A stretch of DNA of 35,653 nucleotides from a virus: IMG/VR virus record IMGVR_UViG_3300031772_002647, positions 1 to 35,653 of that record. The stretch is one strand, 5' to 3'. The position numbers and the translations under genes were made by a program. A model generated the notes under the pieces. The model was not told the DNA's origin and made no database searches. It was given only the letters and a program-made list of their open reading frames with translations. Shown piece by piece: positions 24,725-32,538 of this stretch; positions within the stretch are counted from its first letter, which is position 1; every line of letters begins with the position of its first letter.

Positions 24725-26470
24725 GTGTATCAAAATATATTTCATTCTAGAAAAGACGACACTATCATAATTTGGGATGATAAAGTTGGAAAAATTGTTA
24801 TTCCCGCTGGCCAGGCTAGATATGCTTATAGAAAAAAGGATGGCGGAATTTACAAATCTCTATATGGAGATGAGTTGGAAAAAGTAACACATTTTTCTCC
24901 AAACGACCCATCGTTATTTGAATCAGATGTCCCACTAACGACTAGAGTTTTGATCGACGCGTATGAAGGCGACGATGAACCATCCACGGGACATAGAGTT
25001 GTCTGTTTGGACATAGAAACCGACGTGGAAGATGGATTTCCAAATATTCAAGAAGGTGATAAAGAAATAACCGCTATAGCTATATATGACGACGTTTCAA
25101 AACACGAAACAGCAATGATTTTGGATAAAGATAGGTTACTTCAAGATTCTGAAACAGCTGGAACATCGATACTCTCGTTTGACAACGAAGAATCTCTTAT
25201 TTCACATTTTATAACAAAAATGGAGGAAATTCAACCAACCATTATCACCGGTTGGAATATAGGAAGTTTCGACATGCCCTACCTCTATAATAGAATTTGT
25301 AGAGTGATGGATAAACGCGTTATTCAGAGACTTTCTCCAATAGGAACGGTTTATATAAACAAGTTTTCAAAAGAACTTAATATAGCTGGAGTTTCCATTT
25401 TAGATTATATCGTTCTGTATAAAAAATTTATTGGTAGAAACGAATCAAGTTATGCTTTGGGAGTCATAGGTAAAAAGGTAGTGAATATGGATAAGATCAC
25501 ATATAAGGGTAGTTTAAACGATTTATATAGATCTGATATTAAGAAGTATATCGAATATAACTTGAATGACGTAAGGATAGTGGTTGCTTTGGATGAAAAA
25601 TTGAAGTTTATAGACCTCGCCAGAAACATCTGTCATACAGGTCACGTTCCATATGAATTTTTCGGGATGTCAAGTCGTTACATTGAGGGGGCTATGTTAT
25701 TATATCTAAGGAGACAGAAATTGGTATCTTCTAATAAACCAGTGAACATAGAGGAAGAAGAAGGTTCTAATCCATCCGATGAAGAGGACGAAGAGGGATT
25801 TGAAGGAGCATATGTCAAAGAACCGATCCCTGGAAGATATGATTGGGTATTTGACTTGGATTTGACTTCTATGTATCCAAACATCATGATTAGCTTAAAT
25901 ATTAGTCCCGAAACGGTGGTGTCTAAAGTTGAAAATTGGAATATCGAAAAATATTTAAAAAATGAAATTTTGGAAATAAAAGTCGCTGGTGAAAATTATA
26001 CATTGGAAGAATTTAAATCGATGATGTTAGAGAAGAAATTTTCCATCGCTTCCAATGGAGTTATTTATAGTAGAGATAAGGTGGGATTGATTCCGAGTAT
26101 TTTGATAAAATGGTTCGATGAAAGAAAAGAGATGAGGAAAAAGGCTAAAAAATTCGCAGATGAAAAGAATTGGGAAAAATACGAATTTTATGATCAGAGA
26201 CAAAAGGTTCAGAAAATCCTTCTTAACAGCGCCTATGGAGTTTTAGGATTGCCAGTATTTAGATTTTACAATAAAGATAACGCCTCAGCGGTGACATTAT
26301 GTGGACAAGATATAATAAAAACAACCGACAAAGTAATAAATCAATTTTATAAAAATATATTGGGTAGAAGGTATAAAGTAACATATGACGATGGATCATC
26401 GGAACTCTTCTATGAACACGAATTGGATAAAAATGTCATTGATAATTATGAAAAATATTGTAAAAATTGA
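24725..26470 (+). CDS. family B DNA polymerase, N-terminal part (exonuclease, motifs A and B); frame broken before motif C
   Basis: T4 gp43-type replicative polymerase. GTG start one base after the previous stop. The exonuclease sites are CLDIETD (D96, E98), GWNIGSFD (N178, D183) and Y278-x3-D282. The polymerase sites are FDLDLTSMYPN with motif A Asp 379 and KILLNSAYG as motif B (497-505). The frame then ends in TGA at 26468-26470, 581 residues, without motif C. The remaining palm and thumb are in the +1 frame just downstream. Residues about 547-580 (a KVTYDDGS segment) are an insertion relative to T4 gp43. A +1 slip in the A5 run 26462-26466 gives a seamless 881-residue polymerase, close to gp43 (898). 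Real split, programmed frameshift and sequence error are all possible. Confidence 0.85.
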   Translation: MYQNIFHSRKDDTIIIWDDKVGKIVIPAGQARYAYRKKDGGIYKSLYGDELEKVTHFSPNDPSLFESDVPLTTRVLIDAYEGDDEPSTGHRVVCLDIETDVEDGFPNIQEGDKEITAIAIYDDVSKHETAMILDKDRLLQDSETAGTSILSFDNEESLISHFITKMEEIQPTIITGWNIGSFDMPYLYNRICRVMDKRVIQRLSPIGTVYINKFSKELNIAGVSILDYIVLYKKFIGRNESSYALGVIGKKVVNMDKITYKGSLNDLYRSDIKKYIEYNLNDVRIVVALDEKLKFIDLARNICHTGHVPYEFFGMSSRYIEGAMLLYLRRQKLVSSNKPVNIEEEEGSNPSDEEDEEGFEGAYVKEPIPGRYDWVFDLDLTSMYPNIMISLNISPETVVSKVENWNIEKYLKNEILEIKVAGENYTLEEFKSMMLEKKFSIASNGVIYSRDKVGLIPSILIKWFDERKEMRKKAKKFADEKNWEKYEFYDQRQKVQKILLNSAYGVLGLPVFRFYNKDNASAVTLCGQDIIKTTDKVINQFYKNILGRRYKVTYDDGSSELFYEHELDKNVIDNYEKYCKN

Positions 26471-27371
26471 AGAAATTGATCAATGTGATCATGTATTATA
26501 TGTAGACACAGACTCAGCGTTCGCATCAGCTGTCCCAATTATCCAAAAAACCATGTCAAATGTGGATTTGAATGATGAAAAACAAATGACCGATGCTATA
26601 TTGAAAATCGCATCAGATGTTCAGATATATGTCAATAAGTTTTATGACGTAATGGCTCAAAAGTTCTTTAATATTGAACAACATAGATTTGATATTAAAC
26701 AAGAAGTCATTTCTAAATCTAGTTTTTGGTTGGCTAAGAAGAGATATTGTCAACTCATAATAAACAAGGGTGGAGTCGTTTGTGATGAAATGGAAGTTAA
26801 AGGAATAGATGTAGTAAGAACTAGTTTCCCTGCTACATTTAGAAAGTTCATGAATAAGTTTTTGATGGATATGCTTAAAAAAGTGGATAGAAAAGAAGTG
26901 GATGATACGATCATACAATTTTTAGAAAATATCAAAGAATTAAACATATTGGATTTGGCCAAAACTACATCTGTAAAGTTTTCAAGTCAAGCTACGAGAA
27001 AAGAGTATAACCCAAAATCCAGAAAACCATTTCAAATAATACTTGGTTCTCCTGCACAAGTAAAATCTGCTCTGATGTATAATGATTTGTTGAAACATTG
27101 GGGGTTGACTAAACATGTTCCTCCTATTTTTAATGGTCAAAAAATCAAATATGTATATCTCAAAGAAAATTCATTTGGAATTGATGCTATGGCGTTGAAA
27201 GCTGATGGAACTGATCCGAAAGAAATTTTAGAGTTTGTGGAAAAGTATATTGACCGAACCGCAATGTATGATCACGAACTAAAGAGCAAGCTGGTAGCAT
27301 TTTATTCCATTTTGAAATGGGATTATCCAAGTTTGGGGAGTAAAAAGGCTGCTGAATTTTTTGAATTTTAA
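26448..27371 (+). CDS. family B DNA polymerase, C-terminal part (motif C, thumb, clamp-binding tail)
   Basis: Carries the rest of the polymerase: LYVDTDSAF is motif C (catalytic Asp pair), then FWLAKKRY, which matches the FWKAKKRY of T4 gp43, VKGIDVVRTSFP, and a C-terminal KKAAEFFEF, a probable sliding-clamp binding peptide like that of gp43. If translated separately the ATG at 26448 is a good candidate; others in the same frame lie at 26385, 26391, 26412 and 26433. The frame is +1 relative to the first part and overlaps it. The sequence aligns with gp43 from just after the N-terminal part, so no conserved region is lost. Only 5 bases separate it from the next gene. Confidence 0.8.
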   Translation: MKNIVKIEEIDQCDHVLYVDTDSAFASAVPIIQKTMSNVDLNDEKQMTDAILKIASDVQIYVNKFYDVMAQKFFNIEQHRFDIKQEVISKSSFWLAKKRYCQLIINKGGVVCDEMEVKGIDVVRTSFPATFRKFMNKFLMDMLKKVDRKEVDDTIIQFLENIKELNILDLAKTTSVKFSSQATRKEYNPKSRKPFQIILGSPAQVKSALMYNDLLKHWGLTKHVPPIFNGQKIKYVYLKENSFGIDAMALKADGTDPKEILEFVEKYIDRTAMYDHELKSKLVAFYSILKWDYPSLGSKKAAEFFEF

Positions 27372-27376
27372 AACAT

Positions 27377-27688
27377 ATGATAATAGATATTCCTGATATT
27401 AATAAATCGATATATGTCCGTATATCTATGTTTTTTAAATGGAATTGTCCAATCACCCGTCACATCTATGGTTGGTATTTTGGGAGAACACAATTTAGAA
27501 AATTCATATTTCCAGCTATTAAAAATTTTGATTATAAAGGATTCTCAGAAGAGATCATGAGCATCCAACCAATGTCTGAACCCAAAGACCAAGTCTTTTA
27601 TGTGGATTATGTATATACTAAGAAGAAAAGATGGTATCAATTTTGGAAGAAATCTCCTATAAAAAATAGACAATTAGACAATGAATGA
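27377..27688 (+). CDS. hypothetical basic protein, 103 aa
   Basis: Not recognised. It is strongly aromatic and basic (many Phe, Trp, Tyr, Lys), with an Ile/Phe-rich start and a KKKRWYQFWKKS stretch near residues 83-94 that could bind nucleic acid or membrane. There is no signal peptide and no long hydrophobic segment. It sits between polymerase and clamp in an operon-like row, so a role in replication is possible by position only. It ends 15 bases before the clamp start. Confidence 0.58.
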   Translation: MIIDIPDINKSIYVRISMFFKWNCPITRHIYGWYFGRTQFRKFIFPAIKNFDYKGFSEEIMSIQPMSEPKDQVFYVDYVYTKKKRWYQFWKKSPIKNRQLDNE

Positions 27689-27703
27689 TAGTATTATAAA
27701 CAT

Positions 27704-28444
27704 ATGAACAAAAAAACAATCGAAACATTTATCAAAAAATATTCCTTAAATGGAGTGATAGAATCCGTAAAGTGGGTGGTAGACTCAAAAAATAAAACCC
27801 TAACGACAAATGCTATTACGGAAGAAAAGAACGTATTGATTGATGTGAAAATGGAGGATTTCACTTCGATTGACGAAGATATCGAAATAGGAATTTATGA
27901 AACTTCTAAATTGGTCAAGATGTTATCGGTGTTGTCTGACGAAATGACTATATCCATTAACAAAAAGGACGACGAAATCAAATCTCTCGGACTTTCTGAC
28001 ACAACCACCGATGTTCAGTTCGTTACCGCTGATTTATCCGTTATCCCAAGTTCACCGGCTTTGAAAAAACTTCCTGATTTCGGAGTTGAAATATCTATGG
28101 ATGAAGAGTTCGTAAATAAGTTTATCAAAGCTAAATCAGCATTACCTGAGGTTGACACTTTTACGTTAAAAATGAACAAGAAAAACAAACTTGAAATGGT
28201 GATAGGATATTCAGAACTAAACAGCAATAGGATTACGTTGTCACTTACAACAGCTGATGGGAAAAATGTTGTGACAAAAAACATTAGTTTTAACGCTAAA
28301 TATCTAAAGGAAATCCTTACTTCAAATAGTGATTGCCCAAATGCTAAGTTAATGGTTAGTGACGCCGGAATTTCAAAAATCGAGTTCTCAAATGACAGTT
28401 TTAGGTCAACGTATTACATGGTAGAAGTAAAAAGTGCTGATTAA
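27704..28444 (+). CDS. DNA polymerase sliding clamp, gp45/PCNA-like
   Basis: A 246-residue protein of the two-domain clamp type, slightly longer than T4 gp45 (228). It starts with a helix (TIETFIKKYSL), then strands (TLTTNAITEEKNVLIDVKM), an acidic loop and YETSKLVKMLSVL, the classic helix of the first clamp domain. The second half repeats the pattern with EEFVNKFIKAKSALPEVDTFTLKM and NISFNAKYLKEILTSN, and ends with STYYMVEVKS as the last strand. It forms a ring (trimer in T4) that tethers the polymerase. The clamp-loader gene follows after three bases. A short AT-rich gap with TATAAA precedes the ATG. Confidence 0.86.
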   Translation: MNKKTIETFIKKYSLNGVIESVKWVVDSKNKTLTTNAITEEKNVLIDVKMEDFTSIDEDIEIGIYETSKLVKMLSVLSDEMTISINKKDDEIKSLGLSDTTTDVQFVTADLSVIPSSPALKKLPDFGVEISMDEEFVNKFIKAKSALPEVDTFTLKMNKKNKLEMVIGYSELNSNRITLSLTTADGKNVVTKNISFNAKYLKEILTSNSDCPNAKLMVSDAGISKIEFSNDSFRSTYYMVEVKSAD

Positions 28445-28447
28445 TAT

Positions 28448-29398
28448 ATGAGTTTTTTATTAGAAGAAGTTCCTACTAAGTCAAACTCAAAACATACTTT
28501 GTGGGTTGAGAAATATAGGCCGGCTGTATTGGATGATTATATAGGGAATGATCAATTGAGGGAGACTGTTAAATCTTTTATAGATAAGGGAGACGTTCCA
28601 CATCTTCTTTTTTATGGAAGCGCTGGAGGTGGTAAAACCGCATTGGCTAAACTAATCACCAAGAATATATCATGTGACGTTTTGTATATAAACTCCAGTG
28701 ATGAAACGGGGGTTGATAATGTAAGAGGTAAAATCAAGGGATTCGCATCTACTTCTGGATTCAACAAACTAAAAATTATTATATTGGACGAAAGCGACTT
28801 TTTAAGCACGGAGAGTCAAGCTGCTCTGAGAAATTTAATGGAAACGTTTAGCTTAACTACTAGGTTTATCTTGACATGTAATTATCATGAAAAGATAATA
28901 TCTCCAATAATTTCCAGATGTCAAACTTTTGAAATAATACCACCATCTAAAAAAGCGGTAGCAATACATTTAAATAACATTCTCGATATGGAATCCGTAG
29001 AACATACGATGGAAGACATTGGATATATTGTAAACACGTATTATCCAGATATTAGGAAAATTTTGAATTTTGCACAACAAAGTTCTCTGGGTGGAAAAAT
29101 AAAAATAAGTTCAGATAAATCATTAGCATCCGATTTGCAGGATAGAATTATTTCTATTTTAAAAAGTGGATCATTAACTGCCTTCGCGGAAATAAGACAG
29201 TTGATTGCAGATAATGATATTTCCATGTTTGATGAATATTATTCTCTGTTATATAGAAAAGTATCCGAGTATTCCAAGAACAAAGATGTAGCGGTTATTA
29301 TGACTATCGCTGAATATCTACACCAAAGTTGTCTGGTGGTAGATAAGGAAATTACGTTCATGGCATGTATAGGAGCAATATTAAAAACCATAAAGTGA
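28448..29398 (+). CDS. clamp loader large-subunit ATPase, gp44/RFC small-subunit-like (AAA+)
   Basis: Loads the sliding clamp. WVEKYRPAVLDDYIGND (residues 19-35) is the RFC box start; Walker A is GSAGGGKT (57-64), Walker B IILDESD (111-117), sensor 1 TCN (143-145), and SRC with the trans Arg finger (156-158). A typical RFC helix region follows and the C-terminal collar helices are rich in Ile and Leu. The length, 316 residues, is like T4 gp44 (319). A gp62 partner was not recognised next to it; the following gene belongs to another family. The gene follows the clamp by three bases and its stop overlaps the next start. Confidence 0.9.
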   Translation: MSFLLEEVPTKSNSKHTLWVEKYRPAVLDDYIGNDQLRETVKSFIDKGDVPHLLFYGSAGGGKTALAKLITKNISCDVLYINSSDETGVDNVRGKIKGFASTSGFNKLKIIILDESDFLSTESQAALRNLMETFSLTTRFILTCNYHEKIISPIISRCQTFEIIPPSKKAVAIHLNNILDMESVEHTMEDIGYIVNTYYPDIRKILNFAQQSSLGGKIKISSDKSLASDLQDRIISILKSGSLTAFAEIRQLIADNDISMFDEYYSLLYRKVSEYSKNKDVAVIMTIAEYLHQSCLVVDKEITFMACIGAILKTIK

Positions 29399-29922
29399 AA
29401 TCTTTAAAGAAAATTTTATCCGAATTAAAAATAGATCCATCGGTTGATCATCTCTCAAAAATAGAAGATGTAAATCAAACCGTTAAAAAATATTCTTTTG
29501 AGATAGGGGGAAACAAGTATATAGTTGCATTTATAACTGATTTTTTTGATAATAAATCGTTTTTAGGGGTAAACTTTAAAAATATAACTGCTATTGAGAA
29601 ATTGAAATCTAAAAAACACGATTCTAAACAAGACCTTTACTCGGATATGGATCGTGCAAAATATGGTCTAACAAATACAGGAAATTCCATGATGGTTTTT
29701 AATGAAATATTCAACGTGGTTGGAAAATATATTGTTTCAAAAAAACCTACATATTTCTCATATGAGGCGGTAGAGGATAATAGAAAAAAACTATATTCTT
29801 CTCTTATTAAAAGAATCGAGAAAACCCTTCCCATAAAATTCAATAGAATACTTGTGAATCCTTTGAGTGGGGATAGTATTTCCGCAACATCTCAATTAAC
29901 GGTGTATGAAATATTAATATGA
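29395..29922 (+). CDS. conserved phage-type protein of unknown function, 175 aa
   Basis: I take the GTG at 29395 as start because it makes a GTGA overlap with the clamp-loader stop; an in-frame ATG at 29365 lies within that gene. It has two strands (YSFEIGGNKYIVAFIT), a GLTNTGNSMMVFNEIFNVVGKYI helix, and KPTYFSYEAVEDNRKKLYSSLIKRI. The order T-G-N-x4-VF-x-x-V...P-x4-F-x-A...R-x-x-LY-x-x-L is one I recognise from unannotated proteins in large phages; no activity has been given to it to my knowledge. It has no likeness to T4 gp62, although it occupies that place in the operon. Confidence 0.68.
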   Translation: MKSLKKILSELKIDPSVDHLSKIEDVNQTVKKYSFEIGGNKYIVAFITDFFDNKSFLGVNFKNITAIEKLKSKKHDSKQDLYSDMDRAKYGLTNTGNSMMVFNEIFNVVGKYIVSKKPTYFSYEAVEDNRKKLYSSLIKRIEKTLPIKFNRILVNPLSGDSISATSQLTVYEILI

Positions 29923-30455
29923 ACGTATTAAAAAATACTAAAGCATATCTTGCCGGGAATTTGGAAAATACGGTGGATTCCCAAAACTGGAGAACATATG
30001 TTTCAGATAAATTGTCCGTTAGAGGAATTAAGTCGCTGTCCCCAGTGGAGATGACATTGGTTAATCAAGTTGGAGAAAATGACGAAGACCGACTCAGGTT
30101 AAAAAAAGAAAGATCGGAGGGTAAATATGACGAAGTTTCATCATACATGAAAACGGTAGTTCAGAAAGACCTTAGACTTATTGATTTGTCAGATTTTCTA
30201 ATAATCAATCTGGAGTTATCTAAACCTACATATGGAACCACACATGAACTAGTGGTGGCCACTCAACAAAAAAAACCTATATTTCTATCGGTTGGAGACA
30301 AACGAGAATGTCCGTTATGGATATTGGGGATAATAAAACATAAGTATATCTACAACAATGTGGATGAAATATTGACAATGATCTATCAGATAGACTCTGG
30401 TATTAAAAAAATTGAATCTTCCAACTGGAGGTTATTGCTTCCAGAATTCCGATAG
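29919..30455 (+). CDS. nucleoside 2-deoxyribosyltransferase-like protein
   Basis: Fold and motifs match the NDT family: KAYLAGNLE (8-16) at the start (compare the family's YLAGPFF), the helical middle, DLRLIDLSDFLIINLE (84-99), where family members place the substrate Asp, and YGTTHELVVATQQKKPI (105-121) with Glu 110 as the likely catalytic nucleophile. The protein has 178 residues. Such enzymes swap bases on deoxynucleosides, or hydrolyse or transfer nucleotides (as in phage nucleotide-modification and NAD-degrading relatives). It starts in an ATGA overlap with the preceding gene. The precise substrate is not clear. Confidence 0.75.
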   Translation: MNVLKNTKAYLAGNLENTVDSQNWRTYVSDKLSVRGIKSLSPVEMTLVNQVGENDEDRLRLKKERSEGKYDEVSSYMKTVVQKDLRLIDLSDFLIINLELSKPTYGTTHELVVATQQKKPIFLSVGDKRECPLWILGIIKHKYIYNNVDEILTMIYQIDSGIKKIESSNWRLLLPEFR

Positions 30456-30466
30456 AATCTCCAAAA

Positions 30467-30518
30467 AACTAGGGTTTTTAGTTTGTATAAATCAACTCCA
30501 CGTTGATATTTATAAACT
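30467..30518 (+). promoter_or_regulatory. intergenic region with two inverted repeats and TATAAA
   Basis: This holds a weak hairpin around AAAAAC-TAGG-GTTTTT (possible terminator of the replication module), then a perfect 6-bp inverted repeat ATCAAC-TCCAC-GTTGAT (30491-30496 and 30502-30507), then TATAAA (30511-30516) two bases before the next ATG. It is the longest gap in the window (63 bases). A transcription boundary is a reasonable inference; the roles of the dyads are not established. Confidence 0.4.
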
Positions 30519-31070
30519 ATGAGTAAAAATATCAATGAAAATGATATGGGGGATCGGATGAGCACCGGAATTTCATTCGGAACATCTGGGATAGTAAACC
30601 CCGGCGTTTCTACATTTTCTTCACCCGACGCTTCTCAACATCCAATAAACTTCTACCCAGTCGCTGCTAATAAGGTGGATATTAATGCGGTCACAAGAAC
30701 CTCGGGCCCCGATGATGAAGATATTAAATCAATAAAGTCCAAAGTAACTCCTGATGAGGTAATTACGGGATTGGATTATGAGTTGAAGAAAATGACATTC
30801 AAAAATAAATCCATTGCTAAAGAAATCGTAATATCTAACCTGAAAAAAGATCCAACATATTATTCTAAACTTCATATGCTTGGAATGGAAGACGATTTAA
30901 TGACAGAAAATACAGAAAAGGAGAAAAAAGAAGCGTTTGAATCTATATTTAAAGAGTTGATCGATAGAAGAAACCAGATAAAATCTAAAAACGTAGATCA
31001 AAGAATAACGGCCGCTTATCAAGACAGTATTGAAAAATTTAAAAATACAAGAGGATATGGCCCAAAATAA
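30519..31070 (+). CDS. hypothetical protein, 183 aa
   Basis: Not recognised. The first 60 residues are Gly/Ser/Asn-rich and look disordered (TGISFGTSGIVNPG, near 16-29); residues 65-183 are charged and helical, with KSKVTPDEVITGLDYELKKM and a long Lys/Glu stretch. No membrane or signal sequence. The first gene after the intergenic region, so it opens a new transcription unit. A disordered N-terminus with a helical C-terminus is common in phage virion or scaffold-like proteins, but no direct sign of that is seen. Its end overlaps the next start by 14 bases. Confidence 0.62.
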   Translation: MSKNINENDMGDRMSTGISFGTSGIVNPGVSTFSSPDASQHPINFYPVAANKVDINAVTRTSGPDDEDIKSIKSKVTPDEVITGLDYELKKMTFKNKSIAKEIVISNLKKDPTYYSKLHMLGMEDDLMTENTEKEKKEAFESIFKELIDRRNQIKSKNVDQRITAAYQDSIEKFKNTRGYGPK

Positions 31071-32535
31071 ATCGGAGGTTTATAGTTTGGGAGATGGAAA
31101 GCCCCACGATCCAACCATAGGTCATCCTTCTATGAGGGGAAGACGTTGGCAAATAGATCAGTCGTATAACGATGGAAAGTCGTTTGATAAAATGAAAGAA
31201 GATTCATTATTGGAGGGACCTGACAAATTACTGTTTAATAACGGAAAATCTAAAATGTATTGGTACGAAGGTACTACGTTTTTTGTGTTCGTCACTCCAT
31301 CTGGAAAAAATACTCACATTGCATTTTCCAGAGGAAATGGGGCCGATTTTCATGTTCAAGTCAACGAGATAAATCTCACAAACTACGTGCGGAATAAATT
31401 TCCAGAGTTTGTATCGTTTTTGAACCATGAGGAACTGGCTAATGTAATCCACTATATAAAACCAGATATCATAAAAGTTAATGCTAATAGAAAGGATTTC
31501 TTATTAAGTGGGAGGATGTGGGAACGAGATGGAAAAAATTATGTTTCCATTTGGAATAACAAATCTACAGTAGATAGGAATAAGGGTTATTTAAACCGGC
31601 TCATGACATTGTTGAATATATCGTATGATAATACATTGTTTGAATTGCCCGAAAATCAGAATGATTATAAACCATATGATCAATTGGATGTCAAAAAAGA
31701 AAAACCTGACTCATCTTCCAAGTCAATGAACAAGTTTATGTCTCAGATTCACACTTTGCCTCCGGGCGCTAAAAAATGGGCTATGAAAGGGATGTCTTTG
31801 AAAGAAATTCTATTAAATGAAAATCCAGACTTTATTAAAATTGACGGGACAATAAAAAATGAATTAAAATATTATGGAAAATATACCACCTCGGTTTTCT
31901 CAATATTTGAAAATTTGAAATCCGATGGTTTGAATTACATAATAGCCAAGATAAAAAACAAAAGTTTATACTCAGTTACCACCGGAGATCCGAGTTTAGA
32001 TAGGGAAATAAATACTTCTAAAATTCTAGCGGCTAATCAAGGTATGGATGTAATTCATGGAAACATAGCACGTCCTCTGATGAATTTAGGAATTTTAAAC
32101 AAAGTAGAAGATGATGATATAGAGTGGAGATCTAAACTCTATATTTTATCTGGTAGGAGTTGGAAAAAAAATAACACTAACTATATGTCTTTTTGGAACA
32201 CGTTAAACGAATGTAAAAAATATAGAGATCATATAGATAAAATTCTACATGAAATTGGAGCGGATAGGTCAAATACATTTTTTGAGTTCATAGATTTTCA
32301 GAAAAAGTTAATGACTTATGACGAATCTTTTCTTGATAAAAAACCTAAAGAATCTGGATTAACTCCGGAAAAAGTTAAAAGTTTGATGAAAGTCCAACAT
32401 GTTGATCCCAGAGCCAAGAAAATTTTAAAGACTTTATTATCCGGAGAAAAACACGCGGATACTATACAAAAAACTGCGTCTGATATGGGAATAACAGTTT
32501 CTCAATTGAGGAATATGATGGTAACAGGAGATTAA
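31057..32535 (+). CDS. large unknown protein with an internal duplication, 492 aa
   Basis: I chose ATG 31057, just downstream of an AAGAGG, over an in-frame ATG at 31030. The protein carries two related modules: residues about 146-198 (FLLSGRMW..NYVSIWNN..TLFEL) and about 358-412 (YILSGRSW..NYMSFWNT..TFFEF), each followed by a Lys-rich helix with (PPGAKKW.. about 235) or (DPRAKKIL.. about 450). Between them are a second N-terminal-type region and a DPSLDREINTS segment. The N-terminal 100 residues have GKSKMYWYEGTTFFVFVTPSG, likely beta. I see no catalytic motif and no membrane segment. An ordinary phage tail or virion component is possible but unproven. Confidence 0.7.
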   Translation: MAQNKSEVYSLGDGKPHDPTIGHPSMRGRRWQIDQSYNDGKSFDKMKEDSLLEGPDKLLFNNGKSKMYWYEGTTFFVFVTPSGKNTHIAFSRGNGADFHVQVNEINLTNYVRNKFPEFVSFLNHEELANVIHYIKPDIIKVNANRKDFLLSGRMWERDGKNYVSIWNNKSTVDRNKGYLNRLMTLLNISYDNTLFELPENQNDYKPYDQLDVKKEKPDSSSKSMNKFMSQIHTLPPGAKKWAMKGMSLKEILLNENPDFIKIDGTIKNELKYYGKYTTSVFSIFENLKSDGLNYIIAKIKNKSLYSVTTGDPSLDREINTSKILAANQGMDVIHGNIARPLMNLGILNKVEDDDIEWRSKLYILSGRSWKKNNTNYMSFWNTLNECKKYRDHIDKILHEIGADRSNTFFEFIDFQKKLMTYDESFLDKKPKESGLTPEKVKSLMKVQHVDPRAKKILKTLLSGEKHADTIQKTASDMGITVSQLRNMMVTGD

Positions 32536-32538
32536 TAT

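Noticed and set aside
26385-26470. Polymerase break read as an intein or intron boundary
   Set aside because: No intein block, splice-junction Cys/Ser or HNH/LAGLIDADG sequence is present; both parts join with no extra DNA beyond one base.
29395-29922. 175-aa gene as T4 gp62 clamp-loader subunit
   Set aside because: Position and size fit, but the sequence is beta-rich with TGN...VF and R..LY..L motifs of another phage family and shows no likeness to gp62.
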